From positions 1 to 10,054 of the forward strand of contig JAJBVJ010000012.1 in assembly GCA_020859875.1 (NCBI GenBank): 10,054 nt of DNA. Direction: 5' to 3'. The stretch comes from Rikenellaceae bacterium (GTDB lineage: Bacteria; Bacteroidota; Bacteroidia; Bacteroidales; Rikenellaceae). Positions within the stretch are counted from its first letter, which is position 1. The number at the start of each line of letters is the position of its first letter. The notes under the pieces were generated by a model, which searched no databases, was not told the DNA's origin, and saw nothing but the letters and a program-made list of their open reading frames with translations. Of the stretch, positions 6,076 through 10,054 are shown one piece after another. The position numbers and the translations under genes are program-made.

Positions 6076-7152
6076 TCAAAACCAATGGTTACGCTTCATG
6101 AATCGCCAGGTAAAATAGACCGTGAGCACAATCGTCAGCAGGGCTGCAGGATAACCGTACTTCCATTCGAGTTCCGGCATCAGGCGGAAGTTCATACCCC
6201 AGAGTCCGACCAGGAAGGTTATGGGAATAAACAGGGTCGAAACTATGGTGAGTCTTTTGATTATAAAGTTCGTGCGGATATCGTTGCTCGCTGCATACAT
6301 GTCCCGCATCGAAGCGAGCATCTCACGGCTGTTTTTAGAGGTCAGCACGATGAAATCGAGCTGGTTGTAAAGCTCGTCGAAGATCAGAACCATCACCGGG
6401 TCGGAGGTAACTACGGGGCTCTCGGCAATGTTGCGGAATTCAGAGTGAAGGGGGATGCTGTTTTTCTGTATGATCAGGTTGGCATGGCGGCATTGCTGTA
6501 TTTTCAATCCCGCATTGATCCGGTTCTCTTTGGTATCGAGAAGTAGATCGTCCAGTTTTTCGAGCATCTCTTCGACCTTCACCGCCGAATAGATGGTGAT
6601 CGAGAAGATAGAATTGAGTATAAAGGCCAGGAGCATAGTCCGTCCCGACGAGCGGATATTCATCGTGTCGTTTTCAAGGGATACCCCAATATTGGAAAAA
6701 ATATCGGGGGATTCTTTTTCCCTGAAAGTCACCACGAGGTTGTCCTTGGAGATTATGGCGATATGCTCGGAGGTTACCTTGTTGCTCTTACCGATAAAAC
6801 AGGCCCGCATGACCATAATCAGGCGGTCGCCGTGGGCGTCGATCTTCGCGGCATGGCAGGGAGTCAGTACAGCTTTACAGTCTATGGGATGTAGTCCGAA
6901 GCCCGTAATCATGCCGGAAATCATATCCCCGTCTTCGAGGCCCGTCACCTGTATCCAGTTGACATAGCCCTCTTTGACCAGCGGCCGGAAATCGGAGGAG
7001 CGACTGTCTATCTCCTCCAGCTCGATCTTTTCATGATTATACCTGGTTACCTTTACTTTTGTCGGCTGGTTGTAATTTCCGTGATAGCGGTAGGAATCGG
7101 AAAACAGATGGTATTCCGGTTTGTCTTTAGTCGGTTTTTCGGTAGGGGACAT
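6076..7152 (-). CDS. corA: CorA-type magnesium/divalent metal ion transporter
   Basis: The 358-residue protein is a CorA channel subunit, expected to form a pentamer in the inner membrane and take up Mg2+ (or Co2+/Ni2+). A large N-terminal cytoplasmic domain (about 1-300, alpha/beta then long helices) leads to two membrane helices (about 303-323 and 334-351). The hallmark G-M-N is at 319-321 in G-L-W-G-M-N-F-R-L-M-P-E-L, and the tail is basic (K-R-N-H-W-F). Length is close to Thermotoga CorA (351). I start at ATG 7152 (M-S-P-T-E-K-P); an upstream in-frame ATG at 7221 falls in the middle of the glpD terminator and its 23 extra residues look non-coding. No magnesium riboswitch, clear promoter or strong terminator is visible around it. 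It seems to be a single-gene unit. Confidence 0.93.
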   Translation of the reverse strand: MSPTEKPTKDKPEYHLFSDSYRYHGNYNQPTKVKVTRYNHEKIELEEIDSRSSDFRPLVKEGYVNWIQVTGLEDGDMISGMITGFGLHPIDCKAVLTPCHAAKIDAHGDRLIMVMRACFIGKSNKVTSEHIAIISKDNLVVTFREKESPDIFSNIGVSLENDTMNIRSSGRTMLLAFILNSIFSITIYSAVKVEEMLEKLDDLLLDTKENRINAGLKIQQCRHANLIIQKNSIPLHSEFRNIAESPVVTSDPVMVLIFDELYNQLDFIVLTSKNSREMLASMRDMYAASNDIRTNFIIKRLTIVSTLFIPITFLVGLWGMNFRLMPELEWKYGYPAALLTIVLTVYFTWRFMKRNHWF

Positions 7153-7205
7153 ACTTCGTTGCGTTATTACTCCGGACAACCAATGCAATTTTCCTGCAAA
7201 TGGGT

Positions 7206-7242
7206 AAAAACACCCGGCCAACCCGTTCGGGGCTGGCCGGGT
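7206..7242 (-). terminator. Strong intrinsic terminator of glpD
   Basis: ACCCGGCCA (7212-7220) pairs perfectly with TGGCCGGGT (7234-7242), and an inner CCCG/CGGG pair (7222-7225 with 7228-7231) extends the hairpin. On the minus strand it is followed by G and five T residues (7210-7206). It lies about 50 bases after the dehydrogenase stop. Confidence 0.85.
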
Positions 7243-7292
7243 ACCGGCTATATATATGCTGGTAGTGTAACCCTGATTAAACTACTGGCGGA

Positions 7293-8858
7293 TCAGATGA
7301 TATAATTCCGGGCGAGGGCCGTGAATTCTTCCACTTGCCGCTTAGCCCAATCTTTGTCCATCCCCCCTTCCCGGGCAATAACGGCGGCCACAGCGGGTGC
7401 CGCCTCGATAGCCGCCCGCGCATCCAGGAAGAGAAGCCTTACGCGGCGGGCCAGTATATCCTCCACGGTCAGTGCCATTTCCTCCCTTACAGCCCATGCC
7501 GCCTCCCCGGCCTTGTAGGGGTACGAAGCGTGGATCGGCATCGAATATTCCGGAGTCGAAGCCACAAGCTCCCTTACCGCGTCGGCATCGCTGCCATAGA
7601 TATACATATGGTCGGTAAGGTCGGGCTCGGGTTTATAGCCGTGAATGCGAAGCGACTTTGTCGCGCAGGCCCTCTCGGGCAGCAGCCCCATCGAGACAGC
7701 CTTGTCGACGGTATCCTGAGCCATCCGGCGGTAAGTCGTCCACTTGCCCCCTGTTATGGTGATAAGGTTGTGTTTGGAGACTATTATCTTATGGGAGCGT
7801 GAAATCTCCTTGGTACTTTTTCCTTCGTCCTTCGGGGCCGCAAGGGGTCTCTGCCCGGCGAAAACGGAGAGAATATCCGCCCGGGTCGGCTTGGGATCAA
7901 TGTAAAGGCCGGCCGTAGCAAGGATGAAATCGATCTCTTCGTCCAGTGGTTTGGGTTCCGATTCGGGAACTTCCCGTACAATGTCGGTGGTTCCGACCAC
8001 AACCTTGTCGTGCCAGGGTACGGCGAACAACACCCTGCCGTCCGAGGTCTTGGGGATCATAATGGCATGGTCGCTTTGCAGAAATTTCATATCGAGTACG
8101 ATATGAACTCCCTGGCTCGGGGTGACCATTTTATCGTGCGAGGGAGAGTCCATGGTCATAATATCGTCAACAAAAATCCCGGCGGCATTTACCACGGTCT
8201 TTGCCCGCACCGTATATTCCCTGCCCGTAATGTTATCCCTTGCGGTTACTCCGGAGACTTTTCCGTCCCCGTGGTGCGTTATCCCCATTACGGTGAAATG
8301 GTTTAGGGGACAGCCGCCGTGGTCGCAGCAGGTTTGAGCGAGGTTTATGGCCAACCGGGAATCGTCGAACTGTCCGTCGTGGTAAACCACCCCTCCTTTG
8401 AGACCCTCCTTTTTTATCCCGGGCAACAGGCGCATCACCTTTTCCCGGTTAATATAATAGGACCTTCCGAGGCTGAGTCCCCCCCAGGAGAGCATATCGT
8501 AAACCGTCAAGCCGCAGGTATAAAGAAAATTATCGAAATGGGTGTAGTTCGAGATCACGAAGGTCTGGTCTTTGACCAGGTGTGGGGCATTGCGGCGCAA
8601 CCGGCCCCTTTCGTGGAGCGCTTCGCGTACCAGCGGGACATCCCCTTTCTGAAGATAGCGGACACCCCCGTGAACCAACTTCGTGCTGCGGCTGGAGGTA
8701 GACTTGGCAAAATCGTCCTGTTCGAAAAGTACGACGGAAAATCCTCTTGTGGCCGCGTCGACTGCCACACCCAGCCCGGTGGCACCTCCACCTATAACCA
8801 CCATGTCCCATACGGTTGAGGGATTTTCTATCCTTTCTAAAAGTTTATCCCTTTTCAT
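7293..8858 (-). CDS. glpD: FAD-dependent glycerol-3-phosphate dehydrogenase
   Basis: This 521-residue flavoenzyme oxidises sn-glycerol 3-phosphate to dihydroxyacetone phosphate, passing electrons to membrane quinone at the inner membrane. The N terminus has the FAD dinucleotide-binding motif V-V-I-G-G-G-A-T-G-L-G (20-30) with E46 at the end of the second strand, then the family signature S-T-S-S-R-S-T-K-L-V-H-G-G-V-R-Y-L (53-69). Further conserved blocks are N-A-A-G (224-227), A-G-Q-R-P-L (334-339, whose Arg matches the substrate-binding Arg of E. coli GlpD) and T-G-G-K-W-T-T-Y-R-R-M-A (369-380). The last ~120 residues are the helical C-terminal domain. Length is near E. coli GlpD (501). It is divergent from a DeoR/GlpR-type repressor with TTTCG sites between, and has its own terminator. 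No glycerol kinase or facilitator gene is in the window. Confidence 0.95.
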   Translation of the reverse strand: MKRDKLLERIENPSTVWDMVVIGGGATGLGVAVDAATRGFSVVLFEQDDFAKSTSSRSTKLVHGGVRYLQKGDVPLVREALHERGRLRRNAPHLVKDQTFVISNYTHFDNFLYTCGLTVYDMLSWGGLSLGRSYYINREKVMRLLPGIKKEGLKGGVVYHDGQFDDSRLAINLAQTCCDHGGCPLNHFTVMGITHHGDGKVSGVTARDNITGREYTVRAKTVVNAAGIFVDDIMTMDSPSHDKMVTPSQGVHIVLDMKFLQSDHAIMIPKTSDGRVLFAVPWHDKVVVGTTDIVREVPESEPKPLDEEIDFILATAGLYIDPKPTRADILSVFAGQRPLAAPKDEGKSTKEISRSHKIIVSKHNLITITGGKWTTYRRMAQDTVDKAVSMGLLPERACATKSLRIHGYKPEPDLTDHMYIYGSDADAVRELVASTPEYSMPIHASYPYKAGEAAWAVREEMALTVEDILARRVRLLFLDARAAIEAAPAVAAVIAREGGMDKDWAKRQVEEFTALARNYII

Positions 8859-8869
8859 ATCGTCAATGA

Positions 8870-8906
8870 GTTTCGAATCAAAAGTAATAAGGTTTCGTTT
8901 CGAAAC
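8870..8906. promoter_or_regulatory. Candidate DeoR/GlpR operator: TTTCG half-sites around a GTTTCGAAAC palindrome
   Basis: The space between glpD and the DeoR-type gene holds a perfect 10-bp palindrome GTTTCGAAAC (8897-8906), another TTTCG directly before it (8893-8897), and a TTTCGAA at 8871-8877. A further inverted half-site, CGAAA, lies at 8933-8937. The E. coli GlpR operator uses the same TTCG/CGAA half-site core. The palindrome covers the expected glpD start of transcription. Operator identity is inferred. Confidence 0.6.
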
Positions 8907-8937
8907 AAATATAAGGGAATTTATTTTGACTGCGAAA
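8906..8937 (-). promoter_or_regulatory. Promoter of glpD
   Basis: On the minus strand the -7 box is TATATTTG (8913-8906, exact TAnnTTTG) and TTTC (8937-8934), a one-base mismatch to TTTG, lies 20 bases upstream. Transcription should begin near 8901, within the palindrome, leaving a leader of roughly 40 bases. Confidence 0.65.
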
Positions 8938-8940
8938 GAT

Positions 8941-8974
8941 TTTGAACTCTTTTTTTTATTTTTTTGTAGATTTG
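8941..8974 (+). promoter_or_regulatory. Promoter of the DeoR-type repressor gene
   Basis: TTTG (8941-8944) and TAGATTTG (8967-8974, exact TAnnTTTG) are 22 bases apart, separated by a long T-rich tract. Transcription should start near 8979, about 40 bases before the ATG. The -33 regions of this promoter and the divergent glpD promoter almost touch. Confidence 0.6.
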
Positions 8975-9018
8975 TTTGAAATAGAAATATATGCTCCCTT
9001 TAAAACTATTGCCACCCT

Positions 9019-9807
9019 ATGAAAAACGGTGACGCTTCATCCGGCCTTAGCCTTGTGGAGAGGCAGGAAAAGATAATGGAAATACTGCGCGAATCGGGAT
9101 CGGTTCCGGTCTCGGTTCTTTCCGACCGCCTGAAAGTCTCGGACGTTACGATCCGTAAGGATTTGAACAGCCTCGAGAAAAAACAGATGCTTTATCGCCC
9201 CCACGGCTCCGCCGTATTGATGAACCCCTATATAAACGACCGCCACATCAATGTAAAGGAGAAACAGAATGCCGAACAAAAAAGGCTGATAGGAGCCTAT
9301 GCCGCCCGGCTGGTGGAACCCAGCGATACGATCCTGATCGCCTCCGGAACGACGGTGATGGCTTTTGCGCGGGAGATTAGCGGGGAGCACCAGCTTACCG
9401 CCATAACCTCGGCACTGAGTGTCGCTATGATACTTTCAAAACACCGAAACATAGATGTAATACAACTGGGTGGCCCCCTGCGCAACAGTTCCGTATCGGC
9501 CGTGGGGCCGTTCGCCGAACAAATGCTCGGCAATTTCACCTGCAGCAAGCTGTTTCTGGGTGTGGACGGCATCGATCCCGAGTACGGTCTTACCACTACA
9601 AATCTGCTCGAGGCGAGTCTTAACCGTGTGATGATAGAGAGTGTGGAAAAAGTGATCGTGCTTGCGGATTCCGGTAAATTCGGTCGTAAAGGGTCCAGCA
9701 AGATATGTGAGACGGGACTGGTGAACCGAATTATTACCGACAGCGGAATACCGGACAGAACCCACAACGCATTCATGGATGCCGGGGTAGAGGTCTCGAT
9801 CGTTTAG
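9019..9807 (+). CDS. DeoR/GlpR-family transcriptional repressor
   Basis: The 262-residue protein has the DeoR layout: an N-terminal helix-turn-helix (about 13-68, with V-S-V-L-S-D-R-L-K-V-S-D-V-T-I-R-K-D-L at 31-49) and a C-terminal sugar-phosphate sensor domain (about 85-260). Ligand-pocket-type motifs are seen: S-G-T-T (109-112), L-G-G-P-L-R (150-155), G-V-D-G-I-D (181-186) and A-D-S-G-K-F-G (216-222). Members bind phosphorylated sugars or polyols, which release them from DNA. The gene is divergent from glpD with candidate operator half-sites between them, so control of glpD by glycerol 3-phosphate is the simplest reading, but other targets outside the window are possible. Its length is typical (about 250) and it ends in a hairpin terminator. 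Confidence 0.93.
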   Translation: MKNGDASSGLSLVERQEKIMEILRESGSVPVSVLSDRLKVSDVTIRKDLNSLEKKQMLYRPHGSAVLMNPYINDRHINVKEKQNAEQKRLIGAYAARLVEPSDTILIASGTTVMAFAREISGEHQLTAITSALSVAMILSKHRNIDVIQLGGPLRNSSVSAVGPFAEQMLGNFTCSKLFLGVDGIDPEYGLTTTNLLEASLNRVMIESVEKVIVLADSGKFGRKGSSKICETGLVNRIITDSGIPDRTHNAFMDAGVEVSIV

Positions 9808-9817
9808 GCAAAAAATA

Positions 9818-9845
9818 AACGTCTGCTGATCCAGCAGGCGTTTTT
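9818..9845. terminator. Bidirectional intrinsic terminator between convergent genes
   Basis: AACGTCTGCTG (9818-9828) pairs with CAGCAGGCGTT (9832-9842), 11 bp with one T-G wobble and a 3-base loop. T9841-T9845 follow on the + strand, and on the minus strand the A-rich run at 9810-9819 gives a T tract. It can stop both the DeoR-type gene and the convergent partial gene. Confidence 0.85.
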
Positions 9846-9848
9846 GCT

Positions 9849-9864
9849 CTGAAATTAATTTCAG
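9849..9864. repeat. Perfect 16-bp palindrome in the 3' UTR
   Basis: CTGAAATTAATTTCAG is fully self-complementary, placed between the terminator hairpin and the stop codon of the partial minus-strand gene. With no loop and mostly A/T it is a poor terminator. It could be a protein-binding site or chance. Confidence 0.5.
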
Positions 9865-9867
9865 GGA

Positions 9868-10054
9868 CTATTTTTCGCTTTTACGACCCCTGTTTTCCGA
9901 GGTAAAACGGCCTTCGCTATCCCTTTTCTGGCCAGAGTTGCCTCCGCCGTTGTTGGAAGATGAGGAAGAGTGTGAACCTCTACCGCTGTTGCTGGATTCG
10001 AAACGTCCTTCTGAATCGCGGTTTTCATGGCTCGCATTCGAACCCCTTGAGCTT
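9868..10054 (-). CDS. 3' end of a gene for a Ser/Gly/Arg-rich low-complexity protein (partial)
   Basis: The minus strand is open from the right edge for 61 codons to a TAG at 9868-9870; the start is outside the window. The visible tail is hydrophilic and probably disordered, with a run of six serines interrupted once by His, N-N-G-G-G-N, and two copies of R-D-S-E-G-R-F-x-S spaced 32 residues apart (visible residues 12-20 and 44-52). The two copies use different codons for the same residues, which argues that the protein sequence is selected. The residues are positively charged overall near the end (R-G-R-K-S-E-K), as in nucleic-acid-binding tails. I cannot name the family. The terminator at 9818-9845 would end its transcript. 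Confidence 0.65.
   Translation of the reverse strand, partial: SSRGSNASHENRDSEGRFESSNSGRGSHSSSSSNNGGGNSGQKRDSEGRFTSENRGRKSEK

Noticed and set aside
7153..7221. N-terminal extension of the CorA-type protein from an ATG at 7221
   Set aside because: The codons run through the terminator hairpin and T tract of glpD, and the residues resemble no CorA N terminus.
1..10054. CRISPR array, insertion sequence, prophage, tRNA or defence system
   Set aside because: No spaced direct repeats, transposase or integrase genes, terminal inverted repeats, cloverleaf sequence or recognised defence proteins are visible. All genes are typical chromosomal ones.

Overview
The window reads as an ordinary chromosomal segment of a member of the Bacteroidota (probably Bacteroidales). 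The clues are promoters of the Bacteroidota type (a TAnnTTTG box at -7 with a TTTG-like box about 20 bases upstream), almost no Shine-Dalgarno sequences, an M56 (BlaR1-like) sensor protein fused to TonB C-terminal and receptor-plug-like modules, and a septoil-knot exported protein. Base composition looks close to half G+C throughout. I see no mobile element, CRISPR array, rRNA or tRNA gene, and no stretch above 300 bases lacks a gene.

Layout, left to right. (1) A small exported protein on the + strand (29-415) carries six copies of an SF(P/S/A)D-like motif and looks like a 7(1) septoil knot domain. It runs tail to tail, 4 bases apart, into (2) a minus-strand operon transcribed from about 3160 down to 420: an OmpR-type response regulator, a sensor histidine kinase overlapping it by 17 bases, and an AlkD-like DNA alkylation repair protein 7 bases further on. 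(3) Upstream of that, also on the minus strand, is a BlaI/MecI-type repressor (5577-5957) followed by an M56 metallopeptidase sensor (3250-5568) with two plug-like and three TonB C-terminal repeats. A terminator hairpin ends this unit and abuts the start codon of the response regulator. The repressor promoter contains two tandem 16-bp palindromes, very likely its own operators. (4) A CorA-type divalent metal transporter (6076-7152). (5) An FAD-dependent glycerol-3-phosphate dehydrogenase (7293-8858), read divergently from a DeoR/GlpR-type repressor (9019-9807), with TTTCG half-sites in the 160-base space between them. (6) A bidirectional terminator, then the 3' end of a minus-strand gene for a Ser/Gly/Arg-rich low-complexity tail that runs off the right edge.

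Functionally there are two self-contained signalling modules side by side (the BlaI/M56 pair and the two-component system), one with a repair enzyme attached, and a glycerol-phosphate catabolic gene with its probable local repressor. I do not see a wholly new multi-gene system. The items most worth a second look are the septoil-knot protein with its 11-11-13-11-11 motif spacing, the M56 sensor with five C-terminal periplasmic-type modules plus its tandem operator, and the terminator-promoter overlap before the response regulator.
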